64,000 nt of DNA from Nonomuraea sp. NBC_00507 (GCF_036013525.1 NZ_CP107853.1:12152001-12216000); one strand, 5' to 3'. Counted from the first letter of the stretch, positions 51,785 to 63,050 are shown. Made by a program: numbers and translations. The notes: generated from the letters alone by a model not told the origin.

Positions 51785-52414
51785 TTAGGTCGACTCGGTG
51801 GCATGTTCGCCGATGAGGGGGACGAACTGCGCGGGCGTCACGGTTCGCTGCGGCTCCAGGCGGCCGTGCCGCTTGGTGAACAGCGTGACGAGGTCGGCCA
51901 CACCCGCTGCGATGGGCATGACCAGACGGCCGCCCTCCACGAGCTGCTCGGCCAGCGGAGCGGGCACCTCGGCGGCCGCGGCGGAGACGACGATCGCGTC
52001 GAAGGGAGCGTGCTCGGGCAGGCCAGCGGTGCCGTCGCCGACCACCACCTCGGCGTTGGTCACGCCCACCGCGGCGAGATTGGCCCGTGCGTGTTCGGCC
52101 AGGTCGGCGTAGCGCTCCACCGAGTACACGCGATCGGCCAAGTGCGCCAGCAGGGCGGTCTGGTAGCCGTACCCGGTGCCGATCTCCAGCACCGTGTCCT
52201 CGTCCGTCAGCATCAGCGCGTCGATCATCTGGGCGACCAGGGACGGCTGCGAGGTGGGCTGCCCGTGGCCGATGGGGATCGGCGCGTCCTGCTCGGCACG
52301 CCCGGCCGAGCGCGGCGGCACGAAGTGCTCGCGCGGCGTGGCGGCGACCGCGGCCAGCAGGCGGGGGTCGGTCATCCCCATCTGCCGGATGATCTCCACC
52401 AGATTCCTGCCCAT
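51785..52414 (-). CDS. pcm: Protein-L-isoaspartate O-methyltransferase
   Basis: 209 residues from ATG 52414 (GTG 52435 is also possible). RQMGMTDPRLLAAVAATPRE and HFVPP are followed by GHGQPTSQPSLVAQMIDALM, the PCMT signature; SAM motif I is VLEIGTGYGYQTALLAHLA, and later VVSAAAAEVPAPLAEQL, VEGGRLVMPI. The enzyme methylates damaged L-isoaspartyl residues for repair. It converges on the sugar locus with no operon partner visible. Confidence 0.92.
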   Translation of the reverse strand: MGRNLVEIIRQMGMTDPRLLAAVAATPREHFVPPRSAGRAEQDAPIPIGHGQPTSQPSLVAQMIDALMLTDEDTVLEIGTGYGYQTALLAHLADRVYSVERYADLAEHARANLAAVGVTNAEVVVGDGTAGLPEHAPFDAIVVSAAAAEVPAPLAEQLVEGGRLVMPIAAGVADLVTLFTKRHGRLEPQRTVTPAQFVPLIGEHATEST

Positions 52415-52491
52415 GACCTTCCGCTCCCCAGGCACCTGGGAATCACACCTGCTCAGGACCCAAAGCGGTGGCGCGGCGTGTGCCCGTCCCG

Positions 52492-53020
52492 TTACGACGA
52501 AGGAGCATCCCGCCTGCCGTCCTCATGGTCGAAGTCGATCCGCATGACCACCCGCCGGACCGTGGGATGGCTGACCTCCTTGAACCCGGCGTCCTCGAAG
52601 ACCTGACGTGCCCCCACGTGCAGCTCGCCCCAAGTGATCTCCTTGCCCGGCTGGTGATCATCGGGTAGGCCTCGAGTGCACGGGCGCCGTGCCCATGGGC
52701 GAAGTCGGCTCGACCGCGACCCAGCCCGCGGGCTCATCGTCGACATAGGCCACCAGACCGCTGGTCGCCCCCGCGTCCGGGTCGCCGCAGGCGGTCTGCG
52801 CGCGGAGCATCGCGGTCCGCCCCTCCTGCGTGGAGTCACGCCAGATCCAGCCGACGACCTTGAACCGCTGGCACTGGCACCGGCCCGCGTCGGTGGTGCC
52901 GAAGATCGTGGCGAGGTCGTCCCACGACGCCTCGTTGGCGGGGACGATGGTCACCCGCTCGGCCGGGATCGGCGCGGGCTCTGCCGTCATCGCCGGCTCG
53001 TGAAGGGTGTCCTCGGTCAT
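52492..53020 (-). pseudogene. GNAT acetyltransferase gene with deletion and frameshift
   Basis: ATG 53020 starts an intact N-terminal part: TIVPANEASWDDLATIFGTT, RFKVVGWIWRDSTQEGRTAM and GLVAYVDDEPAGWVAVEP. It then jumps out of frame through ALEAYPMIT-like codons to QPGKEITWGELHVGARQVFE, ending RRVVMRIDF plus tail at 52492. The acetyl-CoA loop (RGRG-type) expected between is missing, about 45 residues, and one base appears lost after it. It is divergent from the WYL regulator, the usual arrangement for such a pair. Confidence 0.65.
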
Positions 53021-53075
53021 GGCCCGCATGCTAGGTTCCATTCCGGACGTTCTGCTACCGGATTGCGGAGATGGT

Positions 53076-54038
53076 GTGAAGCCCGACGCGAGCCCCACGG
53101 CACGCGCACTGCTGGCACTCGAACTGATCCAGGACAGCCCGGGCATCACCGCGGACCGGATCGCCGACAAGCTCGGCGTCTCGGAACGGGCCGCCCGGCG
53201 ATACGTCGGCATCCTCCGCGAGGCCGGCATCCCGATCGAGTCCGTCCGCGGACCCTACGGCGGCTACCGCCTCGGCCGCGGTCTGCGGCTGCCGCCCCTG
53301 ATGTTCACCGCCGAAGAGGCGCTCGGCCTGGTCATGGCCGTACTCGACGGCCACCACGACGCCGGCGATCCCACCGACCCGGTCGGCAACGCGCTCGGCA
53401 AGATCATGCGGGCGCTCCCCGGCCCGGTGGCCGCCCAGGCCGAGGCCGTCCGCCGGACCACGGCGCCCGCCCCCGACCGCGCCGCCGCCCGCCCCGACCC
53501 GGCGACCACGACCACGCTCGTGCGGGCCTGCTCGAGCCATCGGCGGGTGCGGCTCGGCTACCGTTCCGAGGCCGGGTCGCAGGAGCGGGCCATCGAGGTC
53601 GACCCGTGGGCGGTGGTCGTCCGCCACGGCCGGTGGTATCTGCTGTGCTGGTCCCACGTCGCGGATGCCCGGCGGGCGTACCGGATCGACCGGGTGCGCG
53701 GCGTGGAGGTGCTCGATGCCGCCTTCAGCCCACCCGCCGACCTCGACCCGGTCGCGACGCTCGAGGAGCATCTCGCCGTCGGATGGGAGTACGACGTCGA
53801 GGTCGTCATCGACGCCCCCGTCGACGCGGTGGCGGGGTGCCTCCCCCGGGCCCTCGGACGGCTCGAGCCGCTCGACGCCGAGACCACCCGCCTGGCCGGC
53901 AGCACCAGCAACCCTGTGTGGTACGCCGAGCAGCTCGTGGTGATCCCGGCGGCGTACCGGATCGTGCGGTGCCCCGAGGTCCAGGAGGCCGCACGTGTCC
54001 TCGGGCGGCGGCTGCTAGGGGCGGGTGAGCACCCCTAG
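53076..54038 (+). CDS. YafY/PafC-type WYL-domain transcriptional regulator
   Basis: 320 residues from GTG 53076 with GGAG upstream. The HTH is ALELIQDSPGITADRIADKL and SERAARRYVGILREAGIPIE with VRGPYGGYRLG, the HTH_11-type start. The WYL domain has VDPWAVVVRHGRWYLLCWSH and YRIDRVRGVEVL (WYL form is WYLL). A C-terminal WCX domain follows (WEYDVEVVIDAPVDAVAGCL). Such regulators bind nucleic acid or small ligands through WYL. It likely controlled the divergent GNAT gene, now broken. Confidence 0.9.
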   Translation: MKPDASPTARALLALELIQDSPGITADRIADKLGVSERAARRYVGILREAGIPIESVRGPYGGYRLGRGLRLPPLMFTAEEALGLVMAVLDGHHDAGDPTDPVGNALGKIMRALPGPVAAQAEAVRRTTAPAPDRAAARPDPATTTTLVRACSSHRRVRLGYRSEAGSQERAIEVDPWAVVVRHGRWYLLCWSHVADARRAYRIDRVRGVEVLDAAFSPPADLDPVATLEEHLAVGWEYDVEVVIDAPVDAVAGCLPRALGRLEPLDAETTRLAGSTSNPVWYAEQLVVIPAAYRIVRCPEVQEAARVLGRRLLGAGEHP

Positions 54039-54040
54039 GG

Positions 54041-56579
<2,539 letters not shown>

Positions 56580-56844
56580 CGAATCCTCCCTCACGCCCCG
56601 CTAACCCCAAGACCACTCCACCGCCGGGGCCCTGTGATCCGGCGATGGCGAGCGCACCCCATGTATCGATCTTCCTGCGCCGCGTGAGTGACATTTTATC
56701 AATTTCACCCTGCGGCGGGAGGTTACATATGGCTGGGTTCCTTTCCCGCATGGATTTTCGGTCGGCACTGTCCCCGTCGCCGTCCACGGCTGACCAGCGG
56801 GCGGCCCCACGCTGGTCGAGCTCCGGGGACGGTGAGCACGCGCG

Positions 56845-57672
56845 TCAGCGGCGAATGCCGATGGCCTCCAGATATTCGCCGGCCGCCAGCACGGTCCCGT
56901 CGTCGGCCCGGTTGAACTTCTTGGGCACCTCGGCCAGGTCCGCGGCGAAACGTGCCCGCGTGGCCTCGTCCATGGTGCCTGCCAGGCGATGGATCGGCCC
57001 ATAGTTCGCCAGGAACCATTCCGCGAAGTGCTCGGGCGAGCGATAGCAGAACTCGAACGTCCGCGTCTTGAGCGCGACCCATTCGACCTCGTCGCCGAAC
57101 AGCTCCCGCAGCCGCCCCTGCATGCCCCACAACATCGGGGACCTGACCTGCGGCGGGGGCGGCGCGTACGTCCCGATCGTCCGGAAGAGCACCCCCACCA
57201 GCCCATCAGGCGTCCAGCTGGCCAGCCCGATCGTCCCGCCCGGCCGCGTCACCCTCACCAGCTCGGCCGCGGCCCGCTCCTGGTCGGGCGCGAACATCAC
57301 GCCGACCGTGCTGAGCGTGACGTCGTAGGACGCCTCGGCGCACGGCAGCTGTTCCGCATCCCCTTCCTTGAAGGTCACCTCCAGGTGCTCGGCCGCCGCC
57401 CGCTCGCGGCCCTGGTCGAGCAGGCCGGGCACGTAGTCGACGCCGGTCGCGGCGGCGAAGCGCCGCGCTGCGGCCATGGCCGCGTTGCCCTGGCCGCAGG
57501 CCACGTCCAGGATGCTCTGCCCGGCGCGTACGCCGGCCGCCTCCACCAGGCGTTCCGCCATGAGCTGCAAGGTGACGCCGACGCGTGCGTAGTCGCCAGA
57601 CTCCCACCCCAAACGCTGGCGTTCCTTGAGCGCGACGAGGTCGGGCCGCGCCGGTGCCTGCGGTGTCTCCAT
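56845..57672 (-). CDS. SAM-dependent class I methyltransferase
   Basis: 275 residues. Motif I is ILDVACGQGNAAMAAARRF, then FKEGDAEQLPCAEASYD, LSTVGVMFAPDQERAAAELV and RPGGTIGLASWTPDGLVGVL, typical of UbiE/Methyltransf_11-like enzymes. Substrate unknown. No operon partner is evident; it precedes the LacI gene on the same strand by 265 bases. Confidence 0.87.
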   Translation of the reverse strand: METPQAPARPDLVALKERQRLGWESGDYARVGVTLQLMAERLVEAAGVRAGQSILDVACGQGNAAMAAARRFAAATGVDYVPGLLDQGRERAAAEHLEVTFKEGDAEQLPCAEASYDVTLSTVGVMFAPDQERAAAELVRVTRPGGTIGLASWTPDGLVGVLFRTIGTYAPPPPQVRSPMLWGMQGRLRELFGDEVEWVALKTRTFEFCYRSPEHFAEWFLANYGPIHRLAGTMDEATRARFAADLAEVPKKFNRADDGTVLAAGEYLEAIGIRR

Positions 57673-57836
57673 GATTCCTCCCCTTTCCCGGCGCCGTCTC
57701 GGACGGAGGCGCCTTCACCACCTAGGCCGTTCCATGCCGTGACATCACGTGGAACGGAGGGCGGTACGCCGTCGGCAAGATCGGCGGGAAGAAGGGCGGG
57801 CATGATCGCCTGGCGTTGCCCGATCGCGGCGGCGCC

Positions 57837-58682
57837 TCAGGTCCGGCGGGCGACGCCGGCCACGACGTTGTAGCGGGTCAGGTCCTGGCGGATCAGGTCG
57901 TCCGGCTGGGAGCGCCAGTCGGCCAGCGGCACCAGACCAGGCTCGAGGAGCTCCATGTCGCCGAAGTACGACATGATCTCCGCCCGGGACCGCCAGCGTC
58001 CGGTGCCCAGGTTCTGGTTGAAGTTGCGCTCCGCCTCCACGGCGATCCTGGACGCTTCCGGGTGCTCGTCGCCGGGGTTGTGGAAGTGCACGATGGCCAG
58101 GTGGCTGCCGGGGGCGAGGGCGCTACGGAGGCGGGCCATCACGCCGTCGGGGTCCTCGTCGTCGTTGACATGGTGCAGAACGGAGACGAGCAGCAGCCCG
58201 ACCGGCTTGCCGAAGTCCAGGAACTCCGCGACCTCGGGGTTGTCCAGAATCTCCCCCGGGCGTCGCAGATCGCCCTCCACCACCGTGGTGACGTCGTTGG
58301 TGGCCAGCAGCGCCCTGGCGTGCGCCAGCACGATCGGGTCGTTGTCGACGTAGACCACGCGTGCCTCAGGGGCCACCGCCTGGGCGATCTCGTGCACGTT
58401 GCCCTGGGTCGGCAGGCCGGAGCCGATGTCCAGGAACTGGCGGATGCCGGCCTCGCCCACCATGTGCTCCACCGCCCGGCGCAGGAAGGTCCGGTTCGCC
58501 CGGCCGGCCTCGCGGGCATCGGGGGCGATCTTCAGTGCTTCCTCGGCGACCTGGCGGTCGACCGCGAAGTTGTCCTTACCACCCAGGAAGTAGTCGTACA
58601 CGCGGGCGATGCTGGGCACGGTCGGGTCGATCCCCAGGGGCACTCGCTGCCCCGGCCTCAGACCCGGCTCGTCGTCACCCAT
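57837..58682 (-). CDS. DUF574 SAM-dependent methyltransferase
   Basis: 281 residues from ATG 58682 (GAGGTG upstream). IDPTVPSIARVYDYFLGGKD, FAVDRQVAEEALKIAPDARE, RRAVEHMVGEAGIRQFLDIG, SGLPTQGNVHEIAQ and YVDNDPIVLAHARALLA are hallmark blocks of DUF574 (Methyltransf_19), which is greatly expanded in actinomycetes and of unknown substrate. It is divergent from the third BlaI gene with a BlaI-like dyad between, so it may be under BlaI control. Confidence 0.92.
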   Translation of the reverse strand: MGDDEPGLRPGQRVPLGIDPTVPSIARVYDYFLGGKDNFAVDRQVAEEALKIAPDAREAGRANRTFLRRAVEHMVGEAGIRQFLDIGSGLPTQGNVHEIAQAVAPEARVVYVDNDPIVLAHARALLATNDVTTVVEGDLRRPGEILDNPEVAEFLDFGKPVGLLLVSVLHHVNDDEDPDGVMARLRSALAPGSHLAIVHFHNPGDEHPEASRIAVEAERNFNQNLGTGRWRSRAEIMSYFGDMELLEPGLVPLADWRSQPDDLIRQDLTRYNVVAGVARRT

Positions 58683-58764
58683 CGCACACCTCGCACCTCG
58701 CCGGCCGATGATCAATAGGCATGGTAGCCCCGCTTGACCCCAAATGTCCCCGCGCCCGCCCTTA

Positions 58765-58777
58765 CTACTACGTGTAT
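58765..58777. promoter_or_regulatory. BlaI-like dyad CTAC-N5-GTAT before the third BlaI gene
   Basis: CTAC TACGT GTAT, one mismatch from the perfect dyad, lies between the DUF574 gene and blaI copy 3. The spacing equals that of the sites near copies 1 and 2. Confidence 0.5.
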
Positions 58778-58854
58778 TAGTTGCCAGTCGGATGGCCGCC
58801 TCGCTCCCGTCGCGGTGACGGCGCGCGACTACGACGGCCGGTAGCATTGACGAC

Positions 58855-59235
58855 ATGAAGCGCGGGTTGGGCGAGCTCGAGTCCACCATCATGGATCGCA
58901 TGTGGGCGCGACGCCGGCCTGCCTCCGTCCGTGAGGTGCTGGAGGAGCTGCGGCAGGAGCGCCAGATCGCCTACACCACCGTGATGACCGTGATGGACAA
59001 GCTGCACACCAAGGGCCTGCTCAAGCGCCGGGCGGTGGGCCGGGCCTACGTGTACGAGCCGGTCGCCTCGAAGGAGGCCTATACCGCCGACCTCATGCGC
59101 AGCGCGCTGGCCGGCAGCGGCAACCAGGCTGCCACGCTCGTGCACTTCCTCGAACGGCTCACCCCGGAGGAGACGACCGCGCTGGAGGCGGCCCTGCAGG
59201 TGTTCCCGCCCAAGGGCAAGCCACCACCGCACTGA
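58855..59235 (+). CDS. BlaI/MecI/CopY-family repressor (copy 3)
   Basis: 126 residues. MKRGLGELESTIMDRMWARR, recognition region IAYTTVMTVMDKLHTKGLLK and wing RAVGRAYVYEPVASKEAY are clear. Unlike copies 1 and 2 it has no M56 gene beside it; the next gene is convergent. It may share an M56 partner or respond differently. It probably represses itself and perhaps the divergent DUF574 methyltransferase through the dyad at 58765. Confidence 0.92.
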   Translation: MKRGLGELESTIMDRMWARRRPASVREVLEELRQERQIAYTTVMTVMDKLHTKGLLKRRAVGRAYVYEPVASKEAYTADLMRSALAGSGNQAATLVHFLERLTPEETTALEAALQVFPPKGKPPPH

Positions 59236-59252
59236 CGCATCAGCCGAGTGCC

Positions 59253-60134
59253 CTACGCGCGACCCGCCGCCATGAAGAGCGGCAAGGCCAGGAACATACG
59301 GCCGGACCGGGCGCGCTCCACCTGCTCGGCCACCCAGACGCTCTCCTGCTCGGCGGTGATGGCCCCGGCCGCGCGGACGGCCGCGGCGGTCCGCGCGAGC
59401 AGCGGCACCATCGTGGCGTCGGTGAAGACGGCCGTGTGCACCTCCACCGTCACGTCCTCGAATCCGGCGTCGAGCAGCAGGTTGCGGTGACGGCGGGCGA
59501 CACGGGGGTTGGGGATCAGGTCGGCGCGGGCGTGCACGATGGCGCGGGTGAGCGCCGGGTCGTCGGAGTCGATGACCTGGGTGTCCCAGTCCTGGCCGAC
59601 CAGCACCACCCGCCCGCCCGGTACGAGCACCCGCCTGGCCTCGGCCAGCGCCTTGGTGGCGTGCCCATGGTCGCGCTTGCTGCGGCCTCCGTTGGCTCGT
59701 CCCTCGCTCTCTCCGGCCTTTCGCGCCGCTCCGTGCCCATGGTCGCGCTTGCTGCGGCCTCCGTTGGCTCGTCCCTCGCTCTCTCCGGCCTTTCGCGCCG
59801 CTCCGTCGGGGAGCAGGTGGAAGACCTTGTCGGCCCGATACCCGGCCACTTCGCCGTCCTTGAGCGGCAGGTCGCAGGCGTCACCGACGCGGAAGTCGGC
59901 GTCGGGCCACCGGCCGCGGGCCACCGCGATCACCTCCTCGCTGAGGTCGACGCCGATCGCCCGCGCTCCGCGTTCCGCCAGTTCGCCGACCGCCCGCCCG
60001 GCGCCGCAGCCCACGTCCACCACGCCCGCCCCGGCCTGGAGGTCGAGCAGCTCGTACGAGCGGGCACGCAGCGCGGCGGCGGCCGGCATGGCGTCGGCGG
60101 CGTCCAGCAGCTGGATGAGTTCTGTCATCGACAT
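59253..60134 (-). CDS. SAM-dependent methyltransferase with 48-residue repeat insertion
   Basis: 293 residues from ATG 60134; ATG 60146 overlaps a probable -10 box and 60128 is the alternative. Motif I VVDVGCGAGRAVGELAERG, acidic GVDLSEEVIAVARGRWPD, GDACDLPLKDGEVAGYRADK. After VFHLLPD comes a 24-residue basic unit repeated twice (GAARKAGESEGRANGGRSKR then DHGH), followed by the normal [20 protein letters not shown]. The insertion is polar and probably a surface loop. A MerR-type dyad promoter precedes the gene, which would make it leaderless or nearly so. Substrate unknown. Confidence 0.85.
   Translation of the reverse strand: MSMTELIQLLDAADAMPAAAALRARSYELLDLQAGAGVVDVGCGAGRAVGELAERGARAIGVDLSEEVIAVARGRWPDADFRVGDACDLPLKDGEVAGYRADKVFHLLPDGAARKAGESEGRANGGRSKRDHGHGAARKAGESEGRANGGRSKRDHGHATKALAEARRVLVPGGRVVLVGQDWDTQVIDSDDPALTRAIVHARADLIPNPRVARRHRNLLLDAGFEDVTVEVHTAVFTDATMVPLLARTAAAVRAAGAITAEQESVWVAEQVERARSGRMFLALPLFMAAGRA
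59661..59804. repeat. Two tandem 72-bp repeats inside the methyltransferase gene
   Basis: Copies at 59661-59732 and 59733-59804 are identical. 72 bases keep the frame, adding 24 residues per copy rich in Arg, Lys, Gly and Ser. Confidence 0.95.
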
Positions 60135-60142
60135 GACAGCCA

Positions 60143-60174
60143 GCATGCGACTTCAAGTCGGCTTGAAGTCAACT
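60143..60174 (-). promoter_or_regulatory. MerR/SoxR-type promoter with 19-base spacer and 22-bp dyad
   Basis: On the minus strand TTGACT (-35) and CATGCT (-10) are separated by 19 bases, and the dyad GACTTCAAG-N4-CTTGAAGTC (60150-60171, perfect 9-bp arms) occupies the spacer. That is the geometry of MerR-family activated promoters. Transcription would begin near 60136, next to ATG 60134. Confidence 0.65.
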
Positions 60175-60200
60175 GGCCGGACGCCGAACGTCCAGAAGTC

Positions 60201-61481
60201 TCAGCTGATGAGCTCCGACAAGTGGCGAATCGCGGCGGTCTCCGCCTCGTGAATGGTGCCTAGGCGGGCGCTGAGATCGGCGAACAGCTCGGACGGGTCG
60301 GTGGCGGCGAGTGACTCGTTCGCGGCGGCCCGCGCCTGCCACAACTGCCGGCCGGTCTCGGCCGCCTCCTCCCCGCCCGCGCTGCCGTCCGCCATGACGC
60401 TCTCCTTGATCGCAGCAGTCAGCTCGCGGACGCGGGCGAACTCCGGCACCTCGGCCGGCAACGCTGCCTCGGCCAGCCCGTGCCAGAGGGCGGAGATCTC
60501 CCTGAACCGGCCGGCCAGCCCGGCCAGCTCCGGCTCGTCCAGCAGGAGCGCCGCCTCGTCCAGCGCGTCGGCGAACAACTCGCGCAGGTTCCCGCCGTCC
60601 ATGCCGACCGGCTCCGCGCCCTCCCACAACGACAGCAGCGCGTCGGCCAGGCCGCGGCCGTCGGCGAAGACCTTGGGCCAGGCCTTGGCGTTGCGGGTGT
60701 CGGTCAACAGCCGCGCCCACTTCCGCCAGGCCGGCAGCGAGAACGAGTCCGAGGGCGCCGACAGATGCGTGGCGCAGTCCCGCAGACCCTCGCGAGCCGC
60801 GTCCGCCAGCGTCGCCTCGTCCAGCTTGGCGTCGCCGAGCACATGCATGACGTTCTTGTACGACGGCACCCGCGCCCGTGCGGCGTCCAGCCGCTCCCGC
60901 GGGATGCGGATCGGCGCCTGGCCGCGGTCGTCGAGGTAAACGCCGCTCTTGTCACGCCGATAGGCCACCACGGGGCCGCCACCGTGCCCGTCGAGCGCGG
61001 CGGGCAGCTGCCAGTAGCCGAGGTGGTAGCGGTCGGGCAGGATCACGCACGGCCGCCCGGCGTCGAGCTCGGCGGCGAGCCGATCACTGGCGGCCCGAGC
61101 TCCGGCCGTCCGGTGCTCCTCGTACGGGACCCCGAGCCGGCCGAGTGTCTTGGCCATCCACCGGTCGTGGTACTGCCACTGGTTGCGGAAGCCCAGGGTC
61201 ACGTGGCGGGAATCGTCGTGCTTGAACTCCCACAGGATGTAGCCCGCGCCGATGCCGCCCCCGGCCAGGAACACCAGCGGCTCGCTCACGGAGACGCCCT
61301 GGTTGACCAGGACGGAGGTGATCGCCGCGCTGGACGGATCACGCCCGCCGACGAACCGCCAGCCCGCGTCGGAGCGCGTCTCTGCTTGGCCCAGCACATG
61401 GTCGCGGGCTGTCGTGTAGCTCTCGCCGGTCTTGGCCATCCGGGCGCGGATGCGGGCCTTGAGCTGCTTCTTGCTGGTCAT
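60201..61481 (-). CDS. BtrH-like / DUF4872 protein
   Basis: 426 residues from ATG 61481 (AGGAAG upstream). The first ~35 residues, MTSKKQLKARIRARMAKTGE and SYTTARDHVLG, form a small basic module found fused to several actinomycete proteins. The rest fits the BtrH N-terminal cysteine-protease-like fold (LVNQGVSVSEPLVFLAGGGI, RHVTLGFRNQWQYHDRWMAK, VILPDRYHLGYWQLPAALDG, HGGGPVVAYRRDKSGVYLDD) followed by a helical DUF4872 region. BtrH transfers an acyl side chain in butirosin synthesis; the role of this relative is unknown. Confidence 0.75.
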   Translation of the reverse strand: MTSKKQLKARIRARMAKTGESYTTARDHVLGQAETRSDAGWRFVGGRDPSSAAITSVLVNQGVSVSEPLVFLAGGGIGAGYILWEFKHDDSRHVTLGFRNQWQYHDRWMAKTLGRLGVPYEEHRTAGARAASDRLAAELDAGRPCVILPDRYHLGYWQLPAALDGHGGGPVVAYRRDKSGVYLDDRGQAPIRIPRERLDAARARVPSYKNVMHVLGDAKLDEATLADAAREGLRDCATHLSAPSDSFSLPAWRKWARLLTDTRNAKAWPKVFADGRGLADALLSLWEGAEPVGMDGGNLRELFADALDEAALLLDEPELAGLAGRFREISALWHGLAEAALPAEVPEFARVRELTAAIKESVMADGSAGGEEAAETGRQLWQARAAANESLAATDPSELFADLSARLGTIHEAETAAIRHLSELIS

Positions 61482-61751
61482 GACGGCTCTTCCTGCGACC
61501 ATCGCCAGGGCCCGGCCCACGCCCGCGGCCCGTGGCGGCCGCGAAAGGATCGCCTGCCGGTCAGACCACCGCTCCCGAGGCGCGTCACGTCCCCTTTGCC
61601 CCCGCGGCCGGCGCGCCGCGTGGGGGCGCGCTCAGGGGGTTGGGCGGGAGAGCACCGCCGCACCTCGGATCGTAGTACAGCCACCAGCACCAGGCCAGAT
61701 TTTGCTGGGGTCGTTGGGGCACATGGTTATGGTCTGCACCAGAATGGGGGG

Positions 61752-62987
61752 ATGGCATACCCTCCACAGCCTCCGCAGCCCCAGCAGCCACAAGGGCCGT
61801 GGGGCCCGCAGGCACAGGGAGCACCGCAGGGCCCCGGCCAGCCTGGGTACGGCCAGACGCCCCCGCCACCGGGATACGGCCCCAACCAGCCGGGACCGAC
61901 GGTCCCGCAGCCCGGCTACGGCCAGCAGGGCCCACCTGGACAAGAGAGTCCGTACGGCCAGCAGAACCCATCGGGCCAGCCACACCCGCATGGCCAGCAG
62001 AACCCACCGGGCCAGCCAAACCCGTACGGCCAGCAGAACCCACCAGGCCAGCCAAACCCGTACGGCCAGCAGAACCCACCAGGCCAGCCAAACCCGTACG
62101 GCCAGCAGAACCCACCCGGGCAGCAAAACCCCTATGGCGAGCAGACCCCGTATGGACAGCAGGGCCCCTACGGGCCGCAGAACCCACACCCGCAGGGCCA
62201 GTACCCCCAGCCCGGCCCGCACGGCCCAGGCCAGCAGTTCAGCCCGCCGCCCCGGCGCAACAACGGCCTGATCATCGGGCTCTCGGTCGCCTTAGGGGTG
62301 CTCCTCCTGGGCGGCGGCGCGATCGGCGCGGTCCTCTACCTCAACTCTTCCGGCCCGGCGACGACCGTGGCCCTCCCGAGCACCGCGCCTTCCGTCCCCA
62401 CGACGACGCCCGAGCAGTCGGACCCGCCCTCGGCCACCCCGTCTGACCCGCCCACGTCCGAGCCCAGCACGGCCCCCACCGACCCCACGCCCACGTCGAA
62501 GCGGGTCCAGCCGGGTTCGCCGCTCACGCACAACGAGTTCGACGACTGGAGCTTCGGCCTGGGCGGCGTCAAGTTCAACGCCAACAAGGTCGGCGGCTGG
62601 ACGTACAACTCCTGCGACCCGTTGGACGGCGAGGGCGTGCTGGCCAAGTACGACTGCGAGCGCGCCATCGAGGTCGCGTACTCGGCATACGGCGGGCACC
62701 TCAAGGCGGTGCAGCTCATGATGTCGTTCCCGAACGAGAAGGCAGCGAAGAACACCGCCACGCGGCTGTCCAAGCTCACCTCGGACGCGGTGACGTGGCG
62801 CAAGGACAAGGCGCACGCCACGTACGCGTACGGGAAGATCCGGTCGAGCGCCTCCAAGAAGTATCTGATCATCACCATCGTGACCGCGGACAAGTCGGCC
62901 AAGGCCCGGGCCGAGAAGTTCCACGCCTACCTGCAGACCGACCACGCGAGTTACTTCCTGATGCGCGACCTGACGATCACCAGCTGA
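61752..62987 (+). CDS. Membrane protein with Pro/Gln/Gly repeat N-terminus and extracytoplasmic domain
   Basis: 411 residues. Residues 1-170 are Pro/Gln/Gly/Tyr-rich with five 12-residue units like NPPGQPNPYGQQ. One helix (about 178-200, GLIIGLSVALGVLLLGGGAI) is followed by a Ser/Thr/Pro linker and a C-terminal extracytoplasmic domain of ~160 residues (FDDWSFGLGGVKFNANKVGG, YNSCDPLDGEGVLAKYDCER with two Cys). Not matched to a named family. The layout recalls actinomycete membrane proteins where a disordered cytosolic arm precedes an outer sensor or binding domain. Confidence 0.82.
   Translation: MAYPPQPPQPQQPQGPWGPQAQGAPQGPGQPGYGQTPPPPGYGPNQPGPTVPQPGYGQQGPPGQESPYGQQNPSGQPHPHGQQNPPGQPNPYGQQNPPGQPNPYGQQNPPGQPNPYGQQNPPGQQNPYGEQTPYGQQGPYGPQNPHPQGQYPQPGPHGPGQQFSPPPRRNNGLIIGLSVALGVLLLGGGAIGAVLYLNSSGPATTVALPSTAPSVPTTTPEQSDPPSATPSDPPTSEPSTAPTDPTPTSKRVQPGSPLTHNEFDDWSFGLGGVKFNANKVGGWTYNSCDPLDGEGVLAKYDCERAIEVAYSAYGGHLKAVQLMMSFPNEKAAKNTATRLSKLTSDAVTWRKDKAHATYAYGKIRSSASKKYLIITIVTADKSAKARAEKFHAYLQTDHASYFLMRDLTITS
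61965..62144 (+). repeat. Five 36-bp tandem repeats encoding a Pro/Gln/Gly unit
   Basis: Units begin at 61965, 62001, 62037, 62073 and 62109. The third and fourth are identical; the outer ones diverge. Confidence 0.9.
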
Positions 62988-63050
62988 CGGCCCGGCACCC
63001 GGCGGCATCCGCACGAGCTCGCTGCTGTGCACTGATGCGCACCCACCGCA

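Noticed and set aside
61965..62144. CRISPR-like array
   Set aside because: The 36-bp repeats are adjacent without spacers and stay in frame, encoding Pro/Gln/Gly units of a membrane protein.
60480..62987. An 835-codon plus-strand frame
   Set aside because: The first half is the antisense shadow of the BtrH/DUF4872 gene; real coding starts at 61752 with a membrane-protein layout.
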